A DNA stretch of 45,794 bases from contig CALHPJ010000009.1 of the NCBI GenBank assembly GCA_938036345.1, positions 1-45,794 of the forward strand, read 5' to 3'. This DNA is from an uncultured Thermofilaceae archaeon (lineage in GTDB: Archaea > Thermoproteota > Thermoprotei > Thermofilales > Thermofilaceae). The position numbers and the translations under genes are program-made. This document shows positions 8,813 to 15,679 of the stretch, piece by piece; position 1 is the first letter of the stretch; the number at the start of each line of letters is the position of its first letter. A model generated the notes under the pieces. The model saw only the letters and a list, made by a program, of their open reading frames with translations. It was not told the DNA's origin and made no database searches.

Positions 8813-9496
8813 CTATGCGAGGCCCCTCTCCCTGAGGGAGTTGAGCATTGCCAGGACTTCGCTCTCGGTTACATCGCTCCACTTCCTGTACGCATCCGCG
8901 ACAGCGTAAGGTAGCCAAGTTCTGATATTCAGAACCACTAGGGAGTCCACGTATTCGAGCACGAAGCGGGCTGCGGAGATCGAGGAAGTGGGAACAGCCG
9001 CTATGACTTCCCTAGCGCCCAGCTTCCTAACGGCTTTAATAGCGGCGACCATCGTGTAGCCCGTAGCTAAGCCGTCATCGACGACGGAAACCCTTAAGCC
9101 GTTGAGGGTCCAAGGCAGGAAAGCTGCGAACAGCCTCGCCCTCCCTTCTACGCTCTCCCTGGCCCTTTCAAGGCACCGCAAGTACTCCCCCTCGCCGAGA
9201 GCGGCCTCAGCCCCTTCATCAGTCACTATATCCCCAAGCCACGACACTGCGCCAAAGCCCGCCTCAGTGGTCCAGGGGTACGTGATCTTCCTCACCACTG
9301 CGAGGGAGAGGGGGATCCCCAGCCGGGTGGAAACCTCGCAGCCCACTGCTACGCCGCCGTTTGGAATTGACAAAATCACGTCGAAAACTACCCCCTTATC
9401 CTCGATGAACTCAGCTAGGACCCTGCCCGCCTCCCTCCGATCCTCGAAGACCAGGAACTTATCCCTGAGGTCCTCGCGCTCTATGAGCACGCCCAC
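8813..9496 (-). CDS. Phosphoribosyltransferase-like protein (COG1926 type)
   Basis: A type I phosphoribosyltransferase-fold protein of 227 residues. The PRPP-binding motif VSVVDDGLATGYT lies at 136-148, and a first loop SIPNGGVAVG lies at 43-52, as in the COG1926 group. The substrate base is unknown; members of this group are often annotated only as predicted phosphoribosyltransferases. The start is the GTG at 9496, with TTAAAGG centred ~27 bp upstream (near 9523) on the minus strand; a further TATA-like string only a few bases before the GTG is too close to serve. The gene stands alone, with the DUF998 gene upstream on the same strand. Confidence 0.8.
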   Translation of the reverse strand: MGVLIEREDLRDKFLVFEDRREAGRVLAEFIEDKGVVFDVILSIPNGGVAVGCEVSTRLGIPLSLAVVRKITYPWTTEAGFGAVSWLGDIVTDEGAEAALGEGEYLRCLERARESVEGRARLFAAFLPWTLNGLRVSVVDDGLATGYTMVAAIKAVRKLGAREVIAAVPTSSISAARFVLEYVDSLVVLNIRTWLPYAVADAYRKWSDVTESEVLAMLNSLRERGLA

Positions 9497-9710
9497 GCGT
9501 ATAACCGCGCAAGGTAGCCTTTAACTTAGACGCTGGCCTTAAAGTACCCCGGAGAACCTCCTCTTTAGCTCTTCCAGAATGCTCCTCTAGTTATGCCGCG
9601 CAGACTAACGCTTACTCCTACCGGTTCGCTGAAGCCTTAATAGCTGAGCGCTCGTTGGAGCGCAGCAGAGAGCTAAAAATGAGTGAGGGTTAGTAAAGGG
9701 CTAGCTTTTT
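9497..9710. other. Spacer downstream of the DUF998 gene
   Basis: This 214 bp gap contains the phosphoribosyltransferase promoter (near 9523), a small GC hairpin (GCGCTC-GTTG-GAGCGC, near 9647-9662) and, on the minus strand, the T-rich exit of the DUF998 gene (CATTTTTAG near 9675). The minus strand also holds a 14-codon frame (SILEELKRRFSGVL) that looks like the end of a gene but is preceded by a stop; it may be a relic. No intact gene is seen. Confidence 0.4.
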
Positions 9711-9717
9711 CTAGCCC
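9698..9717 (-). terminator. Hairpin at the 3' end of the DUF998 gene
   Basis: A perfect 7 bp inverted repeat, GGGCTAG / CTAGCCC, with a six-base A/T-rich loop overlaps the stop codon of the DUF998 gene. On the minus strand it is followed by a T-rich run. It may end transcription or stabilise the 3' end; intrinsic hairpins are not the main archaeal terminator, so the role is inferred. Confidence 0.4.
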
Positions 9718-10262
9718 CCGGCACCAATACGGCTTACATAGTCGAAGTAGAACGGGAGCGAAGCTACTATTGAGATCAGCTCCGGTATCGCGGCCCCTCT
9801 CGGAATTCCGTACATGAGGTGGAGCACCCAGGAGAGCACGGCGACGGTGAGAGCAAACAAGCTTAGCAGCCTCCGAGCTAAACTCCCCTGAACCAGGGCG
9901 TACTCTATTAGCAGCGCGGCGAGTGAGAGGAAAAAGGCCACCGACACGTAGAAATGCAGCCTCCCGTAGACTTCATCAAAAACCGCCACTAGCACGAGGC
10001 AGAAGCCGGAAAGCGCCAGAGTCGTGCCAATGAGCTTCGAGCCCCTTAGCACACACAGTTCGCCCACGGTAACTAACATGAGGCCGCCGATGCTTAGGCC
10101 GAGGTTGAAGATAGGAGCTACGTTGCTCCTGGTTGCGTGCCCCAAGTCGCTCAGCGCGTTGTTGTATATATTGAACCAGCCTGAGAGGGCGGCGGCTAGC
10201 GCTATGAACGCTAGCGGGAGCGCGGCCGAAAGCGCCGCCAGCAACACGCAGGGCTTGGGCAC
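9711..10262 (-). CDS. DUF998 membrane protein
   Basis: Integral membrane protein with six predicted helices and the DUF998 signature: N-x-ALSDLGHA followed by AP-FN-GL. The function of this family is unknown. I place the start at the GTG at 10262 (183 residues), not the GTG at 10277: the TATA box TTTATAAA (10286-10293) is centred 27 bp before 10262 but only 12 bp before 10277. The same palindromic box faces the candidate RNA to the right. The coding part ends at a hairpin overlapping its stop codon. Confidence 0.8.
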   Translation of the reverse strand: MPKPCVLLAALSAALPLAFIALAAALSGWFNIYNNALSDLGHATRSNVAPIFNLGLSIGGLMLVTVGELCVLRGSKLIGTTLALSGFCLVLVAVFDEVYGRLHFYVSVAFFLSLAALLIEYALVQGSLARRLLSLFALTVAVLSWVLHLMYGIPRGAAIPELISIVASLPFYFDYVSRIGAGG

Positions 10263-10285
10263 GCAAATTGTAGCCACATATGCTA

Positions 10286-10293
10286 TTTATAAA
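10286..10293. promoter_or_regulatory. Palindromic TATA box, apparently two-way
   Basis: TTTATAAA is a perfect palindrome. Leftward it is 27 bp from the GTG of the DUF998 gene at 10262. Rightward it is about 26 bp before the first bases of the GC-rich candidate RNA (about 10313-10316). One box may therefore serve two divergent transcripts. Confidence 0.55.
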
Positions 10294-10312
10294 GAATTTG
10301 CCTAATTGACTT

Positions 10313-10474
10313 CGGAGCATTGGCTCCGCCGGCGTGGGACCGCGGGTGCCTCCATCGGGGCTGGTCGGCTGGCTTGAGCAGCGATGCGAAGACTGTCCCG
10401 GCCCGCGAGGGCTAACGGGGGAGAGGGGGGCCGCGTGGGACCGTGTAAAGCCACGGCGGAGCCGGGGGAGCGCT
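10313..10474 (+). ncRNA. Candidate GC-rich structured RNA of unknown class
   Basis: Between two promoters lies ~160 bp of about three-quarters GC (hand count) with no sensible reading frame. A long-range helix closes it: GGCTCCGCC (10322-10330) pairs perfectly with GGCGGAGCC (10455-10463), extended by GTGG (10334-10337) with CCAC (10451-10454) after a 3-base bulge. Two local hairpins compete with that helix: CGGAGC/GCTCCG (10313-10328) and CCGTG/CACGG (10441-10456). An 11-base repeat GCGTGGGACCG occurs at 10332 and 10433. It lacks motifs I would expect of tRNA, 5S rRNA, SRP RNA or RNase P RNA. GC-rich islands in hyperthermophile spacers are a known sign of structured RNA. Plus strand is favoured by the TATA box 26 bp upstream. 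The ends are estimates. Confidence 0.55.
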
Positions 10475-10480
10475 GAGAAA

Positions 10481-10488
10481 CTTTTATA
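10481..10488 (+). promoter_or_regulatory. TATA box of the nicotinamidase-like gene
   Basis: CTTTTATA is centred about 26 bp before the GTG at 10511, so the hydrolase has its own leaderless promoter and the GC-rich element upstream need not be its leader. Confidence 0.65.
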
Positions 10489-10510
10489 GTTTAAAGGGTG
10501 TCCTAAGCAT

Positions 10511-11092
10511 GTGGCGAGTTACGCCCTTCTAATAATAGACATGCTGGAGGAGTTCGTTAGAGGGAGGCTGAAGGCTGAAGCCGCCGAATCCATAGTTCCG
10601 AACATCAAAAAACTGGCGGACTTCTCCCGAAGCCGGGGTATCCCGGTCGTATACACCGTTGACCAGCATTACCCGGGGATCGATAAAGAGCTTGAGCTCT
10701 GGGGTCCCCACGCTATCAAGGGGGATCCCGAGTCAAAGGTGATAAAGGAGCTGGAGCCGCTCGACGGCGACTACGTTATCTACAAGAGGCGGTACGACGC
10801 GTTTTTCGGAACGGATCTGGATATGCTGCTCAGGGAGCTGAAAGTAAACAACGTGATAGTGACCGGCATACATACCCACATTTGCGTCCAGCAAACCGCC
10901 GCTGGCGCTTTCTACAGGGGTTACAACATAGTTGTACCGATCGACTGCGTCGCGGCAGCTACTAGGGAGTGGCACGAGAGGGGGCTTGAGTACATGAGGT
11001 CCTTCCTCGGCGCCGAGCTTTTAACCAGCTGTGAGCTAATCGAGAAGCTCAAGAAGGAGCTGAGTGCCCCACCGAGCAGAGTCTACGTTTGA
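10511..11092 (+). CDS. Isochorismatase-family cysteine hydrolase, nicotinamidase-like
   Basis: A 193-residue member of the isochorismatase/nicotinamidase fold. The catalytic triad is present as Asp10 (LIIDML), Lys92 (IYKRRYDAF) and Cys125 (THICVQQTA). A metal site like that of nicotinamidase is suggested by Asp51 and His53 (DQHYP) and His67 (WGPHAIKG). The likely reaction is nicotinamide to nicotinate plus ammonia in NAD salvage, but the family also hydrolyses other amides, so the substrate is inferred. The start is a leaderless GTG. The 3' end overlaps the convergent xerA gene by 10 bp. Confidence 0.85.
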   Translation: MASYALLIIDMLEEFVRGRLKAEAAESIVPNIKKLADFSRSRGIPVVYTVDQHYPGIDKELELWGPHAIKGDPESKVIKELEPLDGDYVIYKRRYDAFFGTDLDMLLRELKVNNVIVTGIHTHICVQQTAAGAFYRGYNIVVPIDCVAAATREWHERGLEYMRSFLGAELLTSCELIEKLKKELSAPPSRVYV

Positions 11093-11931
11093 GCCCAAAC
11101 CCGCCGGTAGTCCTCCAACAGCCTGCTCTTAGCTATGTGGGTGTAAACTTGGGTGGTCCTGAGGCTAGCGTGACCTAGGAGCTCCTGTATCTCCCTTACA
11201 TCCATACCCCGGGAAAGGGAGAAAGTGGCGAAGCTGTGCCTGAGAATGTGGGGCGTAACCTTCTTCTTTAACCCGGCGGCATCCGCTAGATACTTGACGA
11301 TACGCTCTACAGTGACGTAGTGCATGTGGCCCTTCCGCCTGCCCGGAAACAAGTAGCTGTCCTGTTCAGTCGAGGAGGATAAGTACTCCAGCAGGAGGCG
11401 CCGGGTTCTATTGTCGAAGAATACCAGGCGCTCTTTGTTACCCTTACCCTTCACCACTATACTCCCCTCCTCCAAGTTAACGTCCGAGACTTTGACGTTC
11501 ACTAATTCACTAACACGCATACCGGTGCTATAGAGAAGCGAAACAACCAGCTTATCCCGGGCACTCTTTGCCGCATTGATCATCGCTTCAACCTCCTCCG
11601 GAGTTAAGTAGCGGGGCAGCTCGGAGGGCCTTTTGGGCAGCTCGAAGCCCTTGAGGTTCTCGCGAAGCCCTAAGTACTCCATGAAGCGCTTGACAGCTAC
11701 CGCGGCGGTGTAAATGCTCCTCTCGGTGTACCCCCTTTCCTTCAGCTTAGCTAGGAACAGGTCCACATCCCATGTGGTTGCATTACTAACGTGTTTGCCG
11801 GATAGGTGAGCGATGAACATTTTCAGTAAGCTTTTGAAGGTTTTAATCGTGCGGGGCGATCTATTCCTTGCGGATAGGTGAGCAACGTATACCTCGACAA
11901 GCTGCTCGTTGCTCAGCTCCCTCAGGTTCAT
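11083..11931 (-). CDS. xerA: XerA-type tyrosine recombinase
   Basis: Site-specific recombinase that resolves chromosome dimers in archaea. The 282-residue protein has an N-terminal SAM-like DNA-binding domain (~1-95) and a C-terminal catalytic domain. Visible catalytic residues are Arg139 (STGMRVSEL), the lysine in the GKGNKER hairpin (161-168), His228 and Arg231 (PHILRHSF), His254 (LLGHASL) and nucleophile Tyr263 (TQVYTHI). Its ATG overlaps the stop of the upstream bifunctional-nuclease gene by 4 bp, so the two are co-transcribed. It lacks features of phage integrases such as an Arm-binding domain, and no attachment site or dif-like sequence was recognised nearby. Confidence 0.9.
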   Translation of the reverse strand: MNLRELSNEQLVEVYVAHLSARNRSPRTIKTFKSLLKMFIAHLSGKHVSNATTWDVDLFLAKLKERGYTERSIYTAAVAVKRFMEYLGLRENLKGFELPKRPSELPRYLTPEEVEAMINAAKSARDKLVVSLLYSTGMRVSELVNVKVSDVNLEEGSIVVKGKGNKERLVFFDNRTRRLLLEYLSSSTEQDSYLFPGRRKGHMHYVTVERIVKYLADAAGLKKKVTPHILRHSFATFSLSRGMDVREIQELLGHASLRTTQVYTHIAKSRLLEDYRRVWAQT

Positions 11932-12419
11932 ACGTCGACTACTCCCTTGCTGAACTTCTCTTCGCTTTCCGCATAAGCCCTGAGCTGCTCGCTGAGGAAT
12001 ATCGGCGCGCCTGTCCTTACCGCTATGGCCACCGAATCGCTGGGTCTCGCATCTATGTAGTGGCGCTTCAGCTTTCCGTTAATTTCCTGGAGCAACACTA
12101 TCGTGGCGGTGTACACGTTGTTTATCATCGCGTCTATTGTTACTTTTTCGACTTTAATATCGAGAGACTCTAAGATCGAAACTATAAGGTCGTGCGTTAG
12201 AGGCCTCTGAGCTGGCACGCTGTACAACGCCCTAGCTATGGCCTCCGCCTCCGGCTTCCCTATGTATATCGGCAGCACCTGATCCCCCCATTCTCTACCT
12301 TTCAGGAGCATAACCGCTCCATACGGGTATTCGACGCCAGCCGACCTCACCATAATGTTGTAAACTCCTACCAGCTCGGCTTCAACGTACCTCTCCCTGA
12401 GTTCCTCCCCTTCGCTCAT
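11928..12419 (-). CDS. Bifunctional nuclease family protein (DUF151)
   Basis: A 163-residue member of the BFN/DUF151 family, whose plant and bacterial members have been reported to have DNase and RNase activity. Family segments are visible: LPIYIGKPEAEAIARAL (about 49-65), RPLTHDL (72-78) and DARPSDSVAIAVR (about 122-134), the last being the strongest signature. It is the first gene of an overlapping pair with xerA (ATGA overlap at 11928-11931), which hints at a role in DNA processing, but this is contextual. An A/T-rich promoter region lies between 12420 and 12460. Confidence 0.88.
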   Translation of the reverse strand: MSEGEELRERYVEAELVGVYNIMVRSAGVEYPYGAVMLLKGREWGDQVLPIYIGKPEAEAIARALYSVPAQRPLTHDLIVSILESLDIKVEKVTIDAMINNVYTATIVLLQEINGKLKRHYIDARPSDSVAIAVRTGAPIFLSEQLRAYAESEEKFSKGVVDV

Positions 12420-12474
12420 ATGCTTCAGAGTTAATTCAACGGGTTCAATTTAAGCGTTGAGTTCCCTCAAGGTG

Positions 12475-13140
12475 CTAGGTACTTAACCCTGTAAAGCGGG
12501 CTCCTTCCTCGCTAAAGAGAGCTTGCTCGAGCTTCAGCGTAACTAAAGGTCCCCTAAACCTGGCCATCGATCTAACCCTTTTGACTATCTCGCTAATAAG
12601 CAGAGCTGGGTTCCTTTCCAGAGTCCTAACAACCTCATCAGCGCTGCTCGCGTGCGAAGCTATATAGTAGAGAGCTCCCTTTAGCACACTGTCGGAGAGG
12701 AGGTTCGTAAAGCAAACCTCGCCGTTCTTCACAAGCGAGCCGAGCGCGAACAACCTGGCTTCCGCAACCAGAGGCAACCCCATGTACGCCCTTGTCTTCT
12801 CCTCCACCCTCCTCATTAACTCCTCTTCGCTAGCCTCGCTTTTCGTGGTTAGCCTTACCCTCTGCCTCCACTTCGAAACCCATAGGACGAACCACTCCTC
12901 GAGCATCGCGGCCAGCGTGGCCGGCTTTCTCTCGGCTAAGCTTTCGAGGTAGAACTCTAGCCTCTCATCGGGGGAGTAATCGTAGATAAACCCGCGGTCC
13001 ACTTCCACGTAATTGAGGAAGTCGCTCAGCGCAATCTTGGACATGAAACCCTCCTCTGCTTTACCCATGCCCGCGAACTCCTCGCGAATCCTTTGCGCAA
13101 TCGCGTTAGCTAAAGCTGCCCTCAACCCCCAGCTATACAT
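12475..13140 (-). CDS. Protein of unknown function, 221 residues, alpha-helical
   Basis: I do not recognise the family. The protein appears soluble, largely alpha-helical and charged, with no signal peptide or membrane helix. A Trp-containing central helix (EEWFVLWVSKWRQRVRL, about 86-102) stands out. It has an unusually strong ribosome site for this window, GAGGAGG about 8 bases before the ATG at 13140, so it is translated from a leadered message; TTTAATAA near 13176-13183 is a possible TATA box. It lies 55 bp upstream of the bifunctional-nuclease and xerA pair on the same strand and could belong to that transcript. Confidence 0.7.
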   Translation of the reverse strand: MYSWGLRAALANAIAQRIREEFAGMGKAEEGFMSKIALSDFLNYVEVDRGFIYDYSPDERLEFYLESLAERKPATLAAMLEEWFVLWVSKWRQRVRLTTKSEASEEELMRRVEEKTRAYMGLPLVAEARLFALGSLVKNGEVCFTNLLSDSVLKGALYYIASHASSADEVVRTLERNPALLISEIVKRVRSMARFRGPLVTLKLEQALFSEEGARFTGLST

Positions 13141-13248
13141 GGGGTCGCCTCCTCACACTATGGTATTAGCACACCTTATTAAACAGTTCGCCGGAGGAGC
13201 GTCACGAAGCATCGCGCTTAAAAAGCTATGAGTCTATTACCCTGGGGG

Positions 13249-13386
13249 ATGATCGAGCGACGGTCTCAACGACGTGTGAAGAATCTTTTCGCAGGTGACC
13301 CCGAAGCAATTTACGCGCTCCGGAGCATTTCAGCTATCTCGGCTAGCGATTCGGAGAGCAGGTCCACCTCCTCCCTCGTATTGTAG
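13249..13386 (+). CDS. Possible 45-residue ORF antisense to the sufS 3' end
   Basis: Low-confidence call. A TATA-like CTTAAAAA is centred near 13221, about 27 bp before an ATG at 13249 that opens a 45-codon frame ending at 13386. The first half (MIERRSQRRVKNLFAGDPEA) reads like a basic protein N terminus; the second half lies antisense to sufS and is Ser-rich, as shadow frames often are. It may be a real small protein, a truncated gene, or chance. Confidence 0.2.
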   Translation: MIERRSQRRVKNLFAGDPEAIYALRSISAISASDSESRSTSSLVL

Positions 13387-14543
13387 ATGTAGAAGCTGGC
13401 CCTCGCGGTTCCCTCCTTGAGCCCGAGGTACTCGTGGAGGGGCTGCGCGCAGTGGAAGCCGCTTCTCACGGCAATCTTCCGCTCGTCCAGCATCGCCGCA
13501 AGCGAGTGCGGGTCCAAACCATCCAAGTTAAACGGTATTATGCCGCACCGGCTGGTTGGGGAGCTCGGCCCGAAGAGGTTTAATCCCTCTACTTCTGAGA
13601 GCCTCTTCAGTGCGTAGCTCGTAAGCTCTACCTCATGAGCCCTGACATTCTCCATGCCTATTCTCTCGAGGTACTTCACAGCTTCCGCCAACCCTATGCC
13701 TCCAGCTATGTTCGGAGTTCCTGCCTCGAACTTCCACGGGAGGTCGTTCCAAGCTGGCTCCACAGCCCCATTGCGGTACCTCACCTCCCTCACCATGTCA
13801 CCGCCGTACATAAATGGGCTCATCTCCTCGAGCAGATCCTCCCTTCCATAGAGAACCCCTATCCCGGTTGGTCCAAGCATTTTGTGGCCACTGAATGCTA
13901 AGAAGTCACAGCCCAACTCCCTTACATTCACGGGCATGTGGGGCACGCTCTGAGCTCCGTCCACTAGGCACACGGCCCCCACTTCGTGTGCCAGTGCAGC
14001 GATCCCCTTGACGTCGTTTATGGTCCCGAGCACGTTGGACGCGTGCGAAACAGCTATTATGCGCGTTCTTTCCGTGAGTGCTTCGCTCAGCGCATCGTAG
14101 TCGAGCATGTAGTCGCTAGCCAGGCCTACTACCTTGACCTTCGCGCCCAGCCTCTTCGCGATGGCAACCCAGGGAAGCATGTTACTGTGGTGCTCCATCA
14201 CGGTGACGACGATTTCGTCGCCGCTCCCCAGCCTGTCCATCGCCCAGGAATACGCAACCAGGTTTATCGCCTCAGTTGTATTTCTGACGAATACCACTTC
14301 GCGCCAGCTCCTCGCGTTGATGAAGCGCGCCACCACGCTATGCGCCTCCTCGTACTCCTCGCTCGCCTCCCTACTTAACGCGTGCAAACCCCTATGTATG
14401 TTTGCGTTGTGGGCCTGGTAGAACCTCCTTATTGCTTCAATCACCTGGATTGGCTTCTGAGAAGTAGCCGCGTTGTCCAGGTAGACAATGCCGCGGCTCT
14501 CGAGCAGCGGGAAATCTTTCCGAATCTCGTAGGGGTCAAGCAT
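13311..14543 (-). CDS. sufS: Cysteine desulfurase, SufS type
   Basis: PLP-dependent enzyme releasing sulfur from cysteine as a persulfide for Fe-S cluster and thiolated cofactor synthesis. The 410-residue protein has the class V aminotransferase fold: PLP lysine Lys221 in FSGHKMLGPTG, MEHHSN (116-121), VDGAQS (194-199) and the active-site Cys365 in VRSGFHCAQP, the SufS-type context. An ATG at 14543 is preceded at ~27 bp by TTAATATA. No sufB, sufC or sufD lies in the window, so the scaffold genes are elsewhere. It is divergent from a 52-residue membrane protein gene. Confidence 0.93.
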   Translation of the reverse strand: MLDPYEIRKDFPLLESRGIVYLDNAATSQKPIQVIEAIRRFYQAHNANIHRGLHALSREASEEYEEAHSVVARFINARSWREVVFVRNTTEAINLVAYSWAMDRLGSGDEIVVTVMEHHSNMLPWVAIAKRLGAKVKVVGLASDYMLDYDALSEALTERTRIIAVSHASNVLGTINDVKGIAALAHEVGAVCLVDGAQSVPHMPVNVRELGCDFLAFSGHKMLGPTGIGVLYGREDLLEEMSPFMYGGDMVREVRYRNGAVEPAWNDLPWKFEAGTPNIAGGIGLAEAVKYLERIGMENVRAHEVELTSYALKRLSEVEGLNLFGPSSPTSRCGIIPFNLDGLDPHSLAAMLDERKIAVRSGFHCAQPLHEYLGLKEGTARASFYIYNTREEVDLLSESLAEIAEMLRSA

Positions 14544-14603
14544 CTAACGCCATAATTGAGGAGTTGCTATATTAACTTCACCCTTTCACCGCCATCGAAA
14601 AAG

Positions 14604-14608
14604 TTATA
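14604..14608 (+). promoter_or_regulatory. TATA box of the 52-residue membrane protein
   Basis: TTATA within AAGTTATACTGG is centred about 25 bp before the ATG at 14631, the leaderless spacing used by neighbouring genes. Confidence 0.5.
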
Positions 14609-14630
14609 CTGGCCACGTTGAACATGCAGG

Positions 14631-14789
14631 ATGGGTGAACGCATGCCAGGCTCGGATAAACTGCGGACCGAAATGGAGAGGAGGAAACACGAGCGGAGGA
14701 GGCAAGAGAGGCAGGCGATTAAATGGGTCGTCATACTTTTAGTGTTGCTCTTCCTATCCTCGTCGCTGCTAGTATTTTTCCTCAGGTAA
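14631..14789 (+). CDS. Small single-helix membrane protein, 52 residues
   Basis: A short gene easily missed by length cut-offs. From the ATG at 14631 it reads MGERMPGSDK, then a very basic amphipathic stretch (residues 11-31, dominated by Arg, Lys, Glu and Gln), then one membrane helix (about 32-51) and FLR before the stop. The N-terminal charge predicts the tail-anchored, N-in orientation. A TATA box sits 25 bp upstream of the first ATG; alternatively GGTGA (14634-14638) could act as a ribosome site for the ATG at 14643. I do not recognise it; in layout, not in sequence, it resembles small Sec or ATPase accessory subunits. Confidence 0.6.
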   Translation: MGERMPGSDKLRTEMERRKHERRRQERQAIKWVVILLVLLFLSSSLLVFFLR

Positions 14790-14856
14790 AAGGGAGCGAG
14801 GCAAAGCCGATTCGGGTTAGCTCTCGTTCAACCGCAGGTGGCGACAAGCGCTGCTG

Positions 14857-15588
14857 CTAACTTTCTATTTCAACACCCACTATTACTTTGGCGCCTTCGG
14901 GAACCGATCGCCTCCACTCCTCCCCAACCGCAACCAGGGATACAACTGCTTCAACAGAGGCGCCTTTAGCTGACGCGAGCTCGCAGAGGGCTTTCAGGGT
15001 CCTCCCCGTCCGAAGGAGGTCGTCTACGATAACCACTTTGTCCGAGCTCCTCAGCATGAAGGAGGGTAGGTAAAGGCGCGCGTAGCGCGGGGGATCCGGT
15101 GCAAAATACCTAACCTCTACGTAGTTGTCGATTCCGGGCTCCATCTCCTGCCTAGCCGCGCAAAGCTCAGCATCGAGCGCATTCGCCACGAAAGCCGCCA
15201 GGGGTAAGCCGTTAACTGCGGCTGTCAAGACTTTGTTAACCTTCAAGTTGCCGATTTCGAAATATACTCTTGCAGCTGCTAGGCGAAGTATTTTCGCGTC
15301 GTATGCCACCCTCGCAACGTTCACCACACCCCTCTCGTCAACGACCAAAGCCCTCTTAATCGCGATGCCTAGCGCATTCTTCTCGGCTAGAAGTTGAAGT
15401 ATTTCGAGCGCTCTCTGGGGGCTCGGGAGCACAGCGCCGGTAACGTACCTGCTAAGGTCTACCGGGGTTAAGCGCAACCCGCTTTCCTCAAGAAGCTCGA
15501 GGATCTCCTTTCCGCTCATAAAGCCTCTTAAAGCCTTTAGGGACTCCGCCGCCAGCAGCTGAACCCTACCCGACTCGTGCTTCCGCAT
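14857..15588 (-). CDS. HTH-phosphoribosyltransferase regulator (PyrE-like, GfcR/COG0856 type)
   Basis: Predicted transcription regulator built from an N-terminal helix-turn-helix (about residues 22-66, with LSRYVTG and PSPQRALEI typical of Cro-like domains) and a C-terminal type I phosphoribosyltransferase domain whose PRPP motif VVIVDDLLRTGRT lies at 185-197. Related archaeal proteins include GfcR of haloarchaea; the domain probably senses a nucleotide or PRPP rather than making OMP. The gene is divergent from an ECF importer across 91 bp, so it is likely to regulate itself and that importer. Its own promoter (TTTTAA, ~15613-15618) is overlapped by a palindrome at 15615-15626. Some members may retain enzyme activity. 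Confidence 0.8.
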   Translation of the reverse strand: MRKHESGRVQLLAAESLKALRGFMSGKEILELLEESGLRLTPVDLSRYVTGAVLPSPQRALEILQLLAEKNALGIAIKRALVVDERGVVNVARVAYDAKILRLAAARVYFEIGNLKVNKVLTAAVNGLPLAAFVANALDAELCAARQEMEPGIDNYVEVRYFAPDPPRYARLYLPSFMLRSSDKVVIVDDLLRTGRTLKALCELASAKGASVEAVVSLVAVGEEWRRSVPEGAKVIVGVEIES

Positions 15589-15614
15589 TGGTAAAACCTT
15601 GATAATTTCTGGTT

Positions 15615-15626
15615 AAAATACATTTT
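15615..15626. promoter_or_regulatory. Palindrome over the regulator promoter, possible operator
   Basis: AAAATACATTTT has perfect 5 bp arms (AAAAT / ATTTT) around AC. It overlaps the minus-strand TATA region of the HTH-phosphoribosyltransferase gene, where a bound repressor would block its transcription. The role is inferred, and A/T palindromes also occur by chance. Confidence 0.35.
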
Positions 15627-15679
15627 GCATCAACGAAACAGATTTAAGCAGTTATCACGGTCGGCAGCCGGAGAAAAGT

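Noticed and set aside
9698-9717. Hairpin as a bacterial-type terminator
   Set aside because: Kept only as a low-confidence 3' hairpin, because archaeal termination relies mainly on T-runs and the T-run here is offset from the stem.
10313-10474. tRNA, 5S rRNA, SRP RNA or RNase P RNA in the GC-rich element
   Set aside because: No T-loop consensus, no 5S core, no SRP helix-8 motif and no RNase P core sequence was found on either strand.
11083-11931. XerA gene as integrase of an integrated element
   Set aside because: Catalytic and N-terminal domains fit the housekeeping XerA type; flanking genes are ordinary, and no att repeats or split tRNA are seen.
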